Below, one piece after another: positions 19,774 to 32,523 of a stretch of DNA of 45,575 bases. The stretch covers positions 1 through 45,575 of the forward strand of contig JAIXMF010000076.1 in assembly GCA_025201365.1 (NCBI GenBank), read 5' to 3'. A program made the position numbers and the translations under genes. Below the pieces are notes generated by a model that ran no database searches, had not been told where the DNA came from, and was given only the letters and a program-made list of their open reading frames with translations. Source of the DNA: Syncephalis plumigaleata (lineage: Eukaryota; Zoopagomycota; Zoopagomycetes; Zoopagales; Piptocephalidaceae). Each line of letters starts with the position of its first letter. The stretch's first letter is position 1.

Positions 19774-19915
19774 GAGATTACTATAAAGAATAAACAACAA
19801 AAATGCGTAAATGCGTAAATGCGTGATGCTCCATGGCAGTTTCATTTCTTCTTTCTATCACTTCTTTCCACTCACCATTTTTAATTCTAGTCTTTATTAG
19901 CATTTCTCTTGAGAC

Positions 19916-20875
19916 ATGACGGCCACTTCTACAGGTAGTTTTGGACGTATTCTACTTATTGGCGCGATAGCCCTGTCTAGTGCAGCCTTGGTCTACCGGT
20001 TACTTGCTACTATACCGGGATTTCGACTACCAAGCACGTTGGATGAAGTAAAGGAGCAAGCGAGTATTCTACGTCAACTGCAACACGATGAACCAGGCCA
20101 TGTTATGGCGGCATTCATCGCCATTTATCTATTTAAGCAAACGTTCGCCATTCCTGGTTCGTTTCTTCTGGCAAGTAGCGCAATAGGCGTCAATAATCAA
20201 ATTGTTCTCGCTAATGGGACATATCATTTTATAGAATATCCTAGCTGGTGCTATCTTCGGCAGAACTGGTTTCCTGTTCGTTTGTCCATTGACGGCTGTC
20301 GGTGCGTCGTTTTGCTATTTGCTGTCGGCGACGATTGGCGGTCCACTCTTAAAGCGTTATATGACACGTCAACTTGAAAAGATGCGCATCGCTGTACAGT
20401 CTCGCCATAGCGATCTCGTGTATTATCTCATTTGTCTACGTTTATTTCCATTCACTCCTAACTGGTACGTGAATAATGCAACATCATCCTTATAGTTAGC
20501 AGTCGCGCTAATTGCAATTCACGAATAGGCTCGTTAACATAGCATCGCCGCATGTTGGTGTACCACTGTATCAATTCTTCTTTAGTATGCTAATTGGTGA
20601 GTATAAACGATGGATGCGCAGCACATATTAGAAGCATGATTAGATGCTAATAACCGTATCAATGACAATGATCATCAGGCTCGATGCCGTATAATTTCGT
20701 TAGTTCGCAGTCGGGAATGATCCTGAGAGAGATTTCAAGCGTGAGCGATGTACTAAAACCATCGACGCTTATTATGCTATCATTGATATCATTGGCGGCA
20801 CTACTACCAGCGATATTTCGTAAACGAGCGCAAGCATGGATGGAGAATAGCGCGACAAATACGAAAGCAGAATGA
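19916..20875 (+). CDS. TMEM41/DedA-type VTT-domain membrane protein
   Basis: Four exons (19916-20170, 20235-20464, 20529-20596, 20679-20875) give 249 aa. VTT (SNARE-associated Golgi protein) domain members such as TMEM41B and VMP1 are ER phospholipid scramblases involved in autophagy and lipid handling. A membrane segment sits at residues 8-30. The VTT core follows: YLFKQTFAIPGSFLL-NILAGAIFGRTGF, TAVGASFCYLLSATIGGP, LICLRLFPFTPNWLVNIASP, FFFSMLIGSMPYNFVSSQSG, then a final membrane segment and a short tail. The arrangement is closest to TMEM41A/B rather than yeast Tvp38. Intron 1 (20171-20234) starts with GC: reading through it or using a nearby GT would break the highly conserved IPGS..L.ILAG motif. 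Confidence 0.92.
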
Positions 20876-21349
20876 TCGAATTATGTATGTACGGAAACTA
20901 GCGCATTGTAATACATATCGAATAATAAGATTTAGTTAATTTCCTATGCCCTTCCACTAATGCTAAATACAAACTGATATTCAAGTAGAATATTTTTGAT
21001 ACATGTATATATGCATTGTTCATCTGCTTATTATTTGGATTGTAGCAGATGATGTTCAAGTGTTTGTATTAATGTCTACAGAACTAAATGTTGGTAGTAA
21101 TAATCAAGATGGATATGAATGAGATTATTATTTATGTTTATAGTGAGTAAAATGTACTAAAAATACAGAAGAAAGATTAAAGGATATTATGAATGAATGG
21201 GATTAAAGTGGAGTATAACCTATTATCGAGACAATACGCGTACAACGGATGTACACACATCGACGATGTTATAGCAACGACAACGGCGGCATGTTATTAT
21301 CTACAATATCCATGTATATGTGCAAGTTTGCTACTTTCGCGAATGGAAA
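20876..21349. other. Convergent intergenic region
   Basis: AT-rich sequence between the stops of the TMEM41-like gene and the cyclin. No gene seen. An ATATCCTTT on the minus strand near 21178 lies beyond the cyclin stop and is probably chance. Confidence 0.5.
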
Positions 21350-22947
21350 TTATACACCAGCAATTGCACCAATGCCACGTGGATTCGATCTTCGTAGTAA
21401 TCGACTCAAATGGTTCTCGGCATTATTGACAACGGTTACCTTTGGGACACTACCCTCGACTCCCGAAGAGAAGCTATTTTTGCTGCTATGTGATGACATG
21501 CTCGTCCCAGACGGGAACGAGACCATCGATTGCTGTGATTGCTGTTGCGGTTGTTGTTGCAGTTGTTGCTGATAATCTTGGCCGATTGCGACAACGCCTC
21601 TCCTATCGGGTAATTGATATGTTGTCGATGCTGGATAGATGGGCTGTTGCTGTTGCTGCTGCTGCTGCTGTTGCTCCGCTGTAAATTGCTGGGAATATAA
21701 AGTGTTGGAAAGTGGATTGTCCCCTGGCCACTGAAAAAACTTGTAGGTATTGTCATCGGGCTGGTAGGAACGAGGGCGTGATCGTTGCTTTTGGTCTGGA
21801 AACATACGTTGTGCAGGAAAGTCAGACTCATACGACGACTGGTTGCTGGGTATGCTATTGCCAGCGGAAATGGTGGACATGGTGGACAGACGTTTCCAGT
21901 CAGTGTTATCTACAGCATTACTACGCTTGACCGATGATGAAGACGATGTCGCCTGTAAATGATGTTTGGGAGGATACACGTCCATTGGGAGCGATTGCTC
22001 ACTGATCTTGCTCGTACCATCCAACGACGATGAAGGTACTGACGTGTATAGTTGCGCAACACGTATCTGCTCCGCATCATTCATTATTGGCGATGCTGTC
22101 GGTCTGTGCAAGCTTGGCGATAGTGGCGGTGGCGGTGGCGGTGTCATGATAGATCGATGAATCGGATGATTCGCTGGCATAAATCGAATGGCCACCGTCA
22201 CCAGATGCGATTCATCGATAGCAAGTGAATAGTCCAATAGGCGTAGCATTTGTCGTTCCATTAGGGAGATCTCGGCCGCCGAAAATCCAATCTTATGACT
22301 GGCCCAGTGTGGATTAGTTGGCCAGCAATCGCAGATACATTTTCCAGCAATAACGAGCGACGCTATGAATAGACGATGCGCAGTGCATGCTTGTCCGCGT
22401 GCCTCTTTAGGCAAACGAGATCGTAGTCGTTCCAGGAGAACAACCGCGCACATAAGTGTACCGGTACTTACGCGCGAGCATCGAGAAACAAAAGCGATAA
22501 ACTGTTCGAGTGGTGGTGGCGGAAGACCTGGTCGGTATGCACAGGTGGACGCGTCAATCGGTTTACTGACACCACCACCAACAACAACACCGTTCATACT
22601 ATAGGTTTTATACGGAGAGTCGCGCGAAGTTGCAATAAAGTTAAGCGCTGCATTGGGCAACATTTCCGGGACAACGCTATTGGCCGTGTCAGCAACTAGT
22701 CCTATTTTATTATTGGTTGGATGAATCAAGAAAGATCATGTACGCGTGTGTTAGTTCATCATTACACGTTTATCAATCGAATTAGGGTAAAGCAAAGTAT
22801 GGTCATTAACTTACTAATAAGCTCATCGGAAATGTTTATCGAGCACACTTGCTTTAACAGTTCCGTATCGACCAATGGATTGAGTAGATTGAAGGTGTCA
22901 CCATCAACACCAAGGGATACGGTCCTAACATTCGATCCGGGAACCAT
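21350..22947 (-). CDS. Pcl-type (Pho85) cyclin
   Basis: Two exons on minus (22947-22815, 22701-21350) give 494 aa. The cyclin box covers about residues 100-195: LEQFIAFVSRCSRVSTGTLM, CAVVLLERLRSRLP, the HRLFIASLVIAGKCICD helix, HWASHKIGFSAAEISLMERQ and MLRLLDYSLAIDESHL. This is the pattern of Pcl1/Pcl2/Pho80-class cyclins, which activate a Pho85/Cdk5-like kinase in cell-cycle entry, polarity or nutrient control. The N-terminus (NPLVDTELLKQVCSINISDE) is also found in fungal members. The C-terminal half is low-complexity: poly-Pro (PPPPPPLSP), many Ser and a run of about 12 Gln, probably disordered. The 5.5 kb upstream has no gene. Confidence 0.88.
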
Positions 22948-23485
22948 GTTGGCAGGAAAAGTATTATGGAATATTTTGAAACCGGATAGTTGATTTAGTA
23001 TTTTTACCGATCGTAAGCTGTCTAAAAATGTAAGAAAGTGATTGCAAATACAAATGAACGCGTAGTTAGTAAAAGGTAATATAAATAGCGGTTACAAAGT
23101 AATGATGAGATGGATAGTGATAATAGGTTATTATACGCGTGGATGTAATTGGAAATCAATAGCAACAATGTCAAAAAGATAGCGAGAGTTCTTTCTGTTT
23201 ACATACAGGTAATATTCTTATACGCATGGGTGAGGAGTTTAGGCATTGTAAATACTTGATAGATAGATAGATAGATAGGTAGGATAGCAAGCTGTCATCA
23301 AATCAAAAACAAATAATGCAATGGCTCAGTATACAAGTTTTGATAAAAGTGACAACAATAATACTGAATAAATCCGATTGTAATGCTCCCTCCGCATTAT
23401 ATGTTCTAGTTTACGCAGGCAGATTTATACAATGTATACGATATTACGATCCAGCATGGGAAAAGGGAGGAAATAGGGAGACAAG

Positions 23486-23524
<39 letters not shown>

Positions 23525-26500
23525 ACTAGAGACAGAGAGAGCTAAAGAGAGAGAGAGAGAGAGAGAGAAAGTAAGCAGTGCCAGATCAATTAAAGCACGG
23601 AGGGAGGAAAGAAACAGCGCACAAGCGCTTGATACACAGCACAATATAAGGGGAACAAACAAGACTAAAGTCGCGTGTAATTGTGCGTGTGCGTGTGCGT
23701 CTGTATGTGTGCACATACACACCTATATACGCTTTCTTTCTTTCTTTCCTTCTTTCCTTCTCTCTTTCTCTTCTTTGACAATCATTGATTGTTATCCGAT
23801 TGTAATGAAAAGTCGGAAAACAAGCGAGGGAAAAAGGAGACCGCCAGGCCAAGGAGATGTTTAAAAGCTAATATGAAGCAGCTTGTTGAGATAAATGCGT
23901 GAGTATAACGCAAAAAGATAATAGACGACAACAGAAAAAGACAAGCTGCGGTAGTGGTTGGCTAGTCATACACGAACACACGTATGGTGGTATATAGAAC
24001 AAAGGAATTGGAATAGACCATTAATTACCAGATGTTCAATAGTATTAGGGTGTACACATTGACATAAACATGGAAACAAACAGAAGTAGAAGAAGAAGAA
24101 GCAATAGCTAATAAGTAAGGAAACCAACCAACCTAAATAAGCCACAATAGCATAATAGTCTGTATGATTCATTGCTCAGGCATCAAACTAACAATAAAAA
24201 CAATAAAGACAATAAATATGACGAGTCCTCTACACAGAGAATAAAAAGAATTGAATGTTCATAAAATGGAGATGAAAAAAAGATCTTAAAGTAAGAAGTA
24301 AATAATGACATCAGCTTCCGTCAACAATAACAACAATAACAATAACGATAACACGATGGATGTCCTCTGCACAGCGTGTATTTTAATATTTAGAGTCTAG
24401 GGCCAACACCACACAATACACAATTCACGCACGCACGCACACGCGCACAGAATAGAACAATCATTGTCATATGCAACAGTAACAGTAACAATGATCAGAG
24501 ACGATGTTACCGCGATTTCCAAAATGATGTTCGCGCGTTACACGATTCCGTGTTAGTATCTTGTTAGATTAAGCAAGTAGCGCGAGTCTCACAGAATACA
24601 AACAATGACGACGACGACGACGACGACGACGACGATGCCATTAAGGAAATAATAGGCGAGATAATAATAGACAAAGATACCGGCATAGCACGACGCCACA
24701 ACAAAGAAATACGTTCACAGGAGGGGTGTATGTATTCGCACATTTAGTACTCAGGCGTACTACAACGCCACACTAATAGTGTTGGCTGAACGTTACAACG
24801 CGCAACAAGTCATCATATAGGGGAGTGAGTGAGTAACAATGAAAGATTGGTGCCATGCAATTTGCAAGGTAGTCAGTCAATCAGTCAACCATTATGGAAC
24901 AGGGAAAAAAGCAAGACGACATGCAGTCATCACTAATAAAATAAAAATAGCAGTCATGACGATAACAATTCCCTTCCCTTTCCTTTCCTTTCCTTCCCTT
25001 CCCCTCTTATCTCCATCTATAAATATATAGATACATGTACATTATCCAAACGGAGGAACTCACAAAGAAAGTTATAGGCTACTCTTCTTGCAATAATAAA
25101 TATGTATAGATATGCAGCACACTCGGTTAAACTGTATAAGCTAGCATGCTGCAGCATCAAAAGAAATAGGAGGAAAAAGAGGAAAAAGAAGAGGGTAGCG
25201 AACAGAAACAAGCATATCATCTGGGGGCAATAACAACAATAACACTATACTAAAGGAGAGTGAGAGAGAAATGGAAAATGCCAGTGACAGTACACGTTCG
25301 CTTATGTGAATTGAAAAAAGGAGAATTGATATGCGTGCGTGAATGATGTATATCGAGATGTGAGCAAGAGAGCAAGAGAGCAAGAAAGAGAGAGAGAAAG
25401 AAAGCTGGAAAGTAACAATAAAGCCACTTGATATACAAAGAGAAAGATACAAGCAATACTATACGAAGAGAATACTTACAGTGCGAATGGACAACGGGTG
25501 GATGGATGATCTACGAGATCAAGCCTAGCCAGTAACGTTTTTGAGCTAACACGGGAAAATAGCAATCAGCAACAAGTGTAACTTTGCCAAGACGGATTAG
25601 TGAGGATTGGAGGAGAACGAGCGATCTAAACAACAAAGGAAAAAAAGGTAGACTAGTGTTAAATTGGAATATAGTTCGATATTAATATGATCGGAATCAA
25701 TAAAGATTTGATGAAAAACAAATGAAACCGCAGTCAATGAAAGCTAGCAACGAGCTAATGACAAGAAGGGCGCGTGTGTGTATATGGATTAATGTGTGAT
25801 TATGAGTGTCGAGAAGCAAGTAATATATGTGGTAGACAAGGAGAGAAAGTGGAAGAAGATGTGGATAATATGGTCACCAACGCAAAGAAAATATAGATGT
25901 AATTAATCACCTTGGTCGAATAATGCATCATATATATATGCGTATGAACACGTACTATTCAGTTAATATGCTGCTGTAGTCGTGTTATTATTATTACTGT
26001 CATCCTTAGAGTGATGGCACAGCGTTGTTATATACAATCAATAGGTACCATGTAATAATAATTGTATGGAGTAATGGCAAATCTGATACAACCGAGAATT
26101 AGGAACGAAGAACATCAAGAGTGATCCTCTCTCTCTTCCTCTCTCTTTAATCTTCATTCAATGACGCAGCCAAGTCTGATCAATGCAATGTGGTAATAAT
26201 GACTGTGTGTGTTACGCTAGCTTTCAAGTAAGACTGAATAAAGAAACAACACACACACACACACACACACATGGTGTAAATCCACGAGACCATGAGTTTT
26301 GCTTTGATAATTTCACGCGGATCAAATGGAGGATTGGCGGTGGTGGTGGTAGTAGCAGCACTAGCAGTAGCAATATTGTCGAGTTACCAACCATAGACAC
26401 ACACACGCGCGCACACTCACATACATACACATACATACACATACATACACATACATACATACATACATACATATTATACATTGGTGGCAAAGCGTGTATC

Positions 26501-26615
26501 ACAAAGTTCAGCCATGCAATGTTTCGAAAAAAAGTATGAATCGACACGAAACTCAACGCGAAAGACAATGACTACTGGTCTCTTTCCTATGTACAGCATC
26601 CTCACTCACACACAG

Positions 26616-26646
<31 letters not shown>

Positions 26647-26930
26647 AGAACCAGATCAAACAATAAAAACCTAGTAATGGTCATCATTCATCGTGTTAAC
26701 ACGATCAACAGCAACAACAGTGATAAGAGCTGCAATCACACGTTGGCATAGACCGTCGATTAATGTTATACTGCATATGCGAATAAAGTATTATGACAAT
26801 CAGTGCACCATATCATTTGCAATAAAGTAAAATGATAAACATATATGTAGTAAATTCAAATAAACTTTACAATACGCGTTTATCAATGGGACTGTTCAAA
26901 CCTGCATTCGCTTAATGAACGAGCATAACA

Positions 26931-26962
<32 letters not shown>

Positions 26963-28466
26963 CAAATGGACAGACAAGCAGTATGTATATAGACGCGAAA
27001 AAGTACTGTATTCGTTGTTTTTACTTACAAGATTACGAGTCAGTAATAAGACGACGATGAATAGCGAGAGACAATAGCAACAACAACAAAGAAAAGTAAC
27101 AATTAATGTCAATATATCTTGGTTGTTTTCTGGCTAACAAGAAAAGAATGAGGAAAAGAAATGGGATAAGCGTATTTCATGTACAACAAAGACTGACTGA
27201 TGCATACGACTACTGATAAGTGTGGACAAGCTATCATGTAAAAAGAGATATCAATATGAGCTAGAGGAAACCGAGGTTTCACTCGTACGAAAAACACAGC
27301 GTTAAACGTATCGATTAACGACAACTGACACCAATGAGAAGTAGATCATGATCACATTCTCACACTAACTGTGCAACTAACCCGCAGCAACTCACCTTAA
27401 TGATGTTCATTAGAATTGTGTACAACAACAAGAAGACGACGACGACAACGGTGAACGTAAATGAGGGATATGCTATTTAGAAGAAATGATAGGTACGATA
27501 ATAATGATAAATAGTGACTCGTGAATAATGCTCCTATCTGACTATTGTAATAAACGATACAAGGTGTTGGCATAGGCTACTCATTCGATAGTAGTCTATT
27601 TATACAGGAGAATCAGGTTGATGTTTTCTAATCGGTACTTAACACTTCCGCCACTATTGATCCTAGATAACACGCACACGCACACACACTTATTACTATT
27701 GCTATTCTTGATGCTATGAATTTCCACTTGGAACATAGGTGTGAATGGTTACTAAATATTGACACATTCCTCGGAGGCAAAGAAGGAGGAGTAATATAAC
27801 CGTGAGTAACTCACTCGAGAAGCAGTAACGAGGTGAATAGAACACGATCAAGTAGGCGTGTGCATTAATATGGACATGTAGTTGGAATGGAAATGCGTAA
27901 AGAGAAGAATGATCAGCAGAGCGATATATATATGCTATCATTCAAGCTTGACTAATCCAATTCCCTTCTTTGACTAGGCGATAGTGCCATTTTCGTATTT
28001 CGCTTATTACGATTACTATATGCAAACGTGTAATATTCACATCCTCTATCACTCTCACTATTATTGTATGTTTGGACGTGCTCAATCATTTAAAATTCAA
28101 ATAGTTTCTATTTGTGTATTATCCAAATGATCTTCCAAAATGTCTGGGAACAAGCGATAAACGAGTTTACAATTCCGTCCCGGTAATTTCCATAATATCC
28201 GGCGGCTAATAAGGAAATTCCACAATGACCGTGCCAGTTGGATATAGGATAACCTTAGCTGGCTGTATAGACTAGACTAGATAGCCTATTATTAGTATTA
28301 CTAATAATACAATGGCATGTAGGATAAAGAATGTTGCAACATTTGGTTGATTAGTAGAATGGATACTTGTACTATACATTTACAAATTACACTCGTTTAG
28401 ACAAATAATTTATTCATCTAGAAAGCAAAAAAGCATCAACGATGATGACTATGAATGACATCATGC
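22948..28466. other. 5.5-kb gene-poor region upstream of the cyclin
   Basis: I find no credible coding gene, tRNA or rRNA. The plus strand is purine-rich, so a minus-strand transcript would be pyrimidine-rich, as fungal 5' leaders often are. GTAAGT or GTGAGT donors exist on the minus strand at 25474-25479, 27023-27028, 27390-27395 and 27809-27814. A long, spliced 5' leader for the cyclin, or regulatory DNA, is possible but unproven. The open frames here are microsatellite translations. Confidence 0.5.
23488..23570. repeat. CA/GA microsatellite
   Basis: A short CA tract leads into long AGAGAG runs. Many other simple repeats lie in the same desert: GATA at 23263-23278, GAC at about 24607-24635, CA at 26248-26270, ACAT at about 26418-26473, GA at 26620-26646 and ATG at about 26930-26961. 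Confidence 0.9.
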
Positions 28467-28811
28467 CTATGATTTCTCTTGCTTGTTCAGAATAGCTTGG
28501 GCTTGAATGCTCACTTCACCATCGGGTTCAATATACTTGATATGTGGACTGGTGGTAAAGCTTTGTAGCATGCTAATGGGTAAAGTAGCGGGAATGGCGT
28601 GGTAGCCCTTACCGATCTTGATCGAGCTCTCTGCCTTACCGCCCTCCTTGCTGATGTTAGCGCGTAGGTCGTTGGCCACTTGATCGTCGGCACTCTCCTC
28701 CAACACGATAATGTATTTGTCGTGACCCTCTTTTAGAATATCATTCATCATTGTGCTTATTAGCTACTTGTACTTGGCAATACTCGTGGTATACTGCTTA
28801 CCTGATGACAT
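28467..28811 (-). CDS. PBI2: Proteinase inhibitor I9 domain protein (Pbi2-like)
   Basis: Preferred model: a 10-nt first exon (28811-28802, ATGTCATCAG) and a second exon (28729-28467), giving 90 aa starting MSSEGHDKYIIVLEESADDQ. The 72-bp intron has a GTAAGC donor and a CTAAT branch site about 30 nt before the acceptor. The alternative is an unspliced start at 28751 (94 aa, MMNDILKEGHDKYI). The I9 fold is shown by KYIIVLEE (first strand), a central KIGKGYHAIPATLPISMLQ, and HIKYIEPDGEVSIQ (last strand). Stand-alone I9 proteins such as yeast Pbi2 inhibit the vacuolar subtilisin Prb1 and resemble subtilisin propeptides. No protease domain follows. The upstream leader contains tandem CGTTTCT repeats (28851-28877, as AGAAACG on plus). 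Confidence 0.85.
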
Positions 28812-29333
28812 GATGAACGACAAAGAACTGGTGATTTAGCAAAAGAGAAACGAGAAACGAGAAACGAGAAACGAGTTGTCAACGACACTAGTGTCAATTG
28901 CTGTAGACTTGTGCTATACAAACGTGTAGGAAATACAGACTGGTGCTCGAGTGAAGGACGTACGTACGTATGCACGCACGCAAGTAGAAGAATAGAGAAA
29001 AGGCCGAAACAAACGAGCAAACGAACGAACGAACAAGAAAGAACAGGATGGTGATATAGCAGAGTAACTCGGGAGGATTTAATGGGCTTGTCGCCGCTAC
29101 TTAAATAACCCACTTAACGCAAGGCAACAGCAACGACACAATATGACGTGTCCACATCTCCTCTTTCAATCACATGACATGACGTCATATTAGTATATAG
29201 AAAAGCCCCTTGTAAACGATTTTTATAAGGATTTATTCTGCATGGCATAGTATAGCAACCACCGACTGTGAAATGATTGTGTCGTCCTAATCATGTGACA
29301 TAATATAAAAGCAAAAGAGAATAAATCTAATAA
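28812..29333. promoter_or_regulatory. Upstream region of the I9 gene and 3' flank of GAR1
   Basis: No gene seen. Near the I9 gene it is purine-rich on plus with a GAGAAAC tandem repeat and short GTAC and GAAC repeats (28960-29035). Nearer GAR1 there is a TGACGTCA palindrome at 29180-29187, a CRE/ATF-type core, but its use is unknown. Confidence 0.4.
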
Positions 29334-30302
29334 TTAGTAGCCGCCACGACCACCACGACCGCCACGGAATCCACCACGGCCGCGTGGAGCACCACCGAAT
29401 CCACCACGACCACCGCGAGGAGCACCGAATCCACCACGACCTCCACCGCGACCGCCGCCAAATCCACCACGTCCACCGCGAGGAGCACCGAATCCACCAC
29501 GACCTATAATGATAAATAGAACATGATGATATTATATGAGTATATGACAGCAAACAAACAAACAAACGAATGAATAAATGAATAGTAGATTACTTACCAC
29601 CTCGTGCACCACCACGAGCACCGCCACGTCCACCACCACGCGCTGATTTCTCAACTGTATAATTTATTATTAGTATCATTATCATTATAAATAAGCAACT
29701 CATTTCTAAACTAGTTCCTTATTTATCTCTGGTTGCTTACCTTTAGATGCTTTAGGTTTAGGCAAGAATCTGTCTAGCGGTAATAATTTATCGGGTGCAA
29801 TAAATACTTTGTCATCGGATTTGAAGGATCCAGCAACGACACCATCTTGCAGTTTTACCGTAAAGTAGACCTCATTCATTGGACCAAGAATCTCGTCTAC
29901 TTTACCGATTTGTGTCTTATTCTCAAGGTAGATGGGTGCATTAAAGTAAGGGATCTTTGGATTGGTAGACTTGCACACCATCTCTCCCTCGCAAGGGTGA
30001 ATGAACGCGCCCATTTCTATTAAATCGCATTGAATAATGCATAAAACAATAGTTTAGTATTACTCTACCGATATATAGATATATAGTATATGGACAACTT
30101 ACCAGTAACTGTATCTGGAGGACCAGCTGAGAAACCGGCACCACCACCACGTCCTATCGATAGTAGAGTAGAATAGTTTAATATATATATATATATAAAT
30201 AACCGAATAATAGAACGAGTTAATAGTATAATATTACTTACCACCGCGGAAACCGCCACGGAAACCACCGCCACCACGTCCACCACGATTGCCGTATGAC
30301 AT
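29334..30302 (-). CDS. GAR1: H/ACA snoRNP subunit Gar1
   Basis: Five exons on minus (30302-30242, 30153-30103, 30016-29741, 29654-29598, 29503-29334) give 204 aa, the usual Gar1 size. Gar1 is one of four core proteins of H/ACA ribonucleoproteins, which guide pseudouridylation of rRNA in the nucleolus, and it binds Cbf5/dyskerin. Layout: an N-terminal glycine/arginine-rich segment ([20 protein letters not shown]), the conserved core ([63 protein letters not shown]), then a long C-terminal RGG domain of repeating [11 protein letters not shown] units. The exon borders neatly separate the RGG blocks from the core. Confidence 0.96.
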
Positions 30303-30668
30303 ACTATATGTTTTTTATTTGATGATCAAAGAATAAAGGGGACGTTATAGATTAAGATCCGTGCCAGTTCGTGGAAGGACAAAAGAATGAAAAAAACTGC
30401 TGATCTTGTTGGACTGTCCAGCCGTAAGAAAAAAAAGTGAGGGCGTTCAATTAAAAAGTAAGAAAAAAAGAAAAAGAAACTCAATTCAGAGTTAATCTAG
30501 ATTGAAAGTGTACATGTATCCAATCAATCACCTCATTCACATAAATCATTCCTTAATTGTGCGGTTGTCATTATGTACTATTGAATCTATACACTTCAAA
30601 TAACCAAGAGTATTTGATGATTGTAACTATCATTATAGGATATTGAATAATAAAATAGAACACATTAA

Positions 30669-30699
<31 letters not shown>

Positions 30700-30971
30700 T
30701 GTATATGAGAACATGCGTATTTAGTGATGATTAAAGTTTAGAGACAATCACTACGCAATGGTAGTGGAGATATTAAACGAGGTGCAACTACGACGACGAG
30801 TTAATAAGGAAATGTTGCTTGTATCCACCGGACAGAGTTGCTATTGTATTCATAGACGAGAATAGCAACAGCAACAATATAATAAGAATAAGAATAATCA
30901 AACCATTATATCGTGTATATGTGATTGGCAATTAATATATGTATATATATGTATATATATATATGAGTATT
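30303..30971. other. GAR1 upstream region and septin 3' flank
   Basis: No gene seen. Holds an ATGT tetranucleotide repeat (30671-30703) and AT/TATATG repeats close to the septin stop (30939-30963). The poly-purine stretch at 30420-30480 lies within about 180 bp of the GAR1 start. Confidence 0.5.
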
Positions 30972-32523
30972 CTAGACATTTCCGGGACTGCTTGTGTTAT
31001 TGGCATGAGTGCCATTTGGTGGATTGCCTCGTTGTTGTTGTTGTTGTGCCTCCTTGAGTGCCAACAATTGCTTGGTACGGAATGCTTCATAGTGGATATG
31101 AGCGGTAGTTTCAATCAAGTCTTGCAAATGAGAACGTGTAAGGAAGTTACGTAGATGCACGAATTCACAATGCGTCTCATCCTCCACTAATGAGTAATAC
31201 CATATATATATATATATATATGTATATATATTAGTATACTATAATGTTGTCAATAAATACAATCATACTTACCATTAATTACACCCCATCGATTACGACG
31301 ACCGCGTACTTCCTTGCCATCGACGATGACGTTCTTTTCCGAACCAACCACGGCAAATGGAATACGCTCCTTGATCGAACGATTCAACTCTTGTTCCGTC
31401 TCGTCATCTTCTTCGCTCTCATATGGATACAGTTGAATATCATGGAATTCCAATTCCTCCTTGATCTGATCATTATCATCATTGTAACAATTAGTTTCTA
31501 TAGTAATCCACGATTATTATCGCAAACTTACTCTCGCCTTAAACGCCGTACGCTCTTCCAATGTCATCGAATCAGATTTGGCAATGATCGGTACCACGTT
31601 GACCACTTCACTAAGCTTCTTTAACACTTGAATATCAATGGGTTTCAATCTAGATTAATAAAGCAAAAAGAAAGAAGAAATTTGAGCAATCTACATCATT
31701 ATTATTATCATCATCTACACCTACGCATGACCAGTGGGTGAAATGAAGAATAGGCAACAGTGAATACGTGTGTCCTGCACGTAGCGTTCACGCGTGGCAG
31801 TCAACTCTTTACGCAGATAGACCGCATGCTGATCCTTGATATACTTAATGATGGGATCCCAGCTAAATAGTATGGAATGTGTTATTACGGCAGATCATGA
31901 ATAATATGAATGGAGTAATCACTTTGCAAATCAACTCCCTCCTCCCCTCCCCCTTCACTTACCAGTTATCATTGTTAACTTGGTCACCATAACCGGGAGT
32001 ATCAACGATAGTCAAGCGTAACTTGACTCCATTTTCATTAATTACTAGATGTGTATCAATGAATAACATTAATAACTTGCTAATCGTTATCCTGCCTTGT
32101 TATTATCTTGTCTTTAGCTTACAATGAGATACCGTCTGGATCTCCACCGTTTGACGCGAGGAATCCTCGGCCGAGTGACGACCCTTGGTGTCGATTAAAT
32201 GTGCGGCAAATAGAGTGTTTACAAGTGTCGATTTGCCGAGACCAGTCTCGCCTGTGTAGTAGTGTTTCATTAGAATATGGAATATAGACATCAATACTAG
32301 TTATCTTGGTAGACTACTTACCGACTAGGATAACATTAAGTTGAAAACCACGTTTCAATAGCTTCTTTTCAATCTGACTGGTAATGGTGTCAAAACCAAC
32401 ATAACCATTCAGGGTTGCCTATATACGAGTGTCATTGTAAGTGAACGAGTCCACGACGATGTAGCAAGTGCCAAATAGGAAGATATAACACGTCTCGCTA
32501 CTTACCTGCTTTGGTTCAGCCAT
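30972..32523 (-). CDS. CDC10: Septin, Cdc10-type
   Basis: Eight exons on minus (32523-32506, 32418-32322, 32251-32123, 32044-31963, 31862-31725, 31649-31532, 31465-31273, 31186-30972) give 329 aa. Septins are GTP-binding filament proteins at the division site and cell cortex. GYVGFDTITSQIEKKLLKRG is the lipid-binding polybasic/entry region. G1 is GETGLGKS (residues 39-46), G3 DTPGYGD and G4 AKSD. The septin unique element lies in LRNFLTRSHLQDLIETT, and the family-typical WGVINGVEDETHCEF crosses an exon border. There is no C-terminal coiled coil, only a short Gln-rich tail; this and the entry sequence place it with Cdc10/AspD rather than Cdc3/11/12. Confidence 0.95.

Noticed and set aside
21172-21190. 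ATATCCTTT U12-like donor on the minus strand
   Set aside because: It lies downstream of the cyclin stop with no branch site or protein continuity.
23316-23864. Long open frame with Arg/Glu-rich protein
   Set aside because: It translates GA and CA microsatellites; the complementary strand is equally open and no domain is visible.
26248-26473. Regular repeats considered as a CRISPR array
   Set aside because: They are short eukaryotic microsatellites without spacers.
26183-26568. Overlapping open frames on both strands
   Set aside because: Both are products of CA/CATA repeats (His-Thr and Cys-Val runs) with no protein-like composition.
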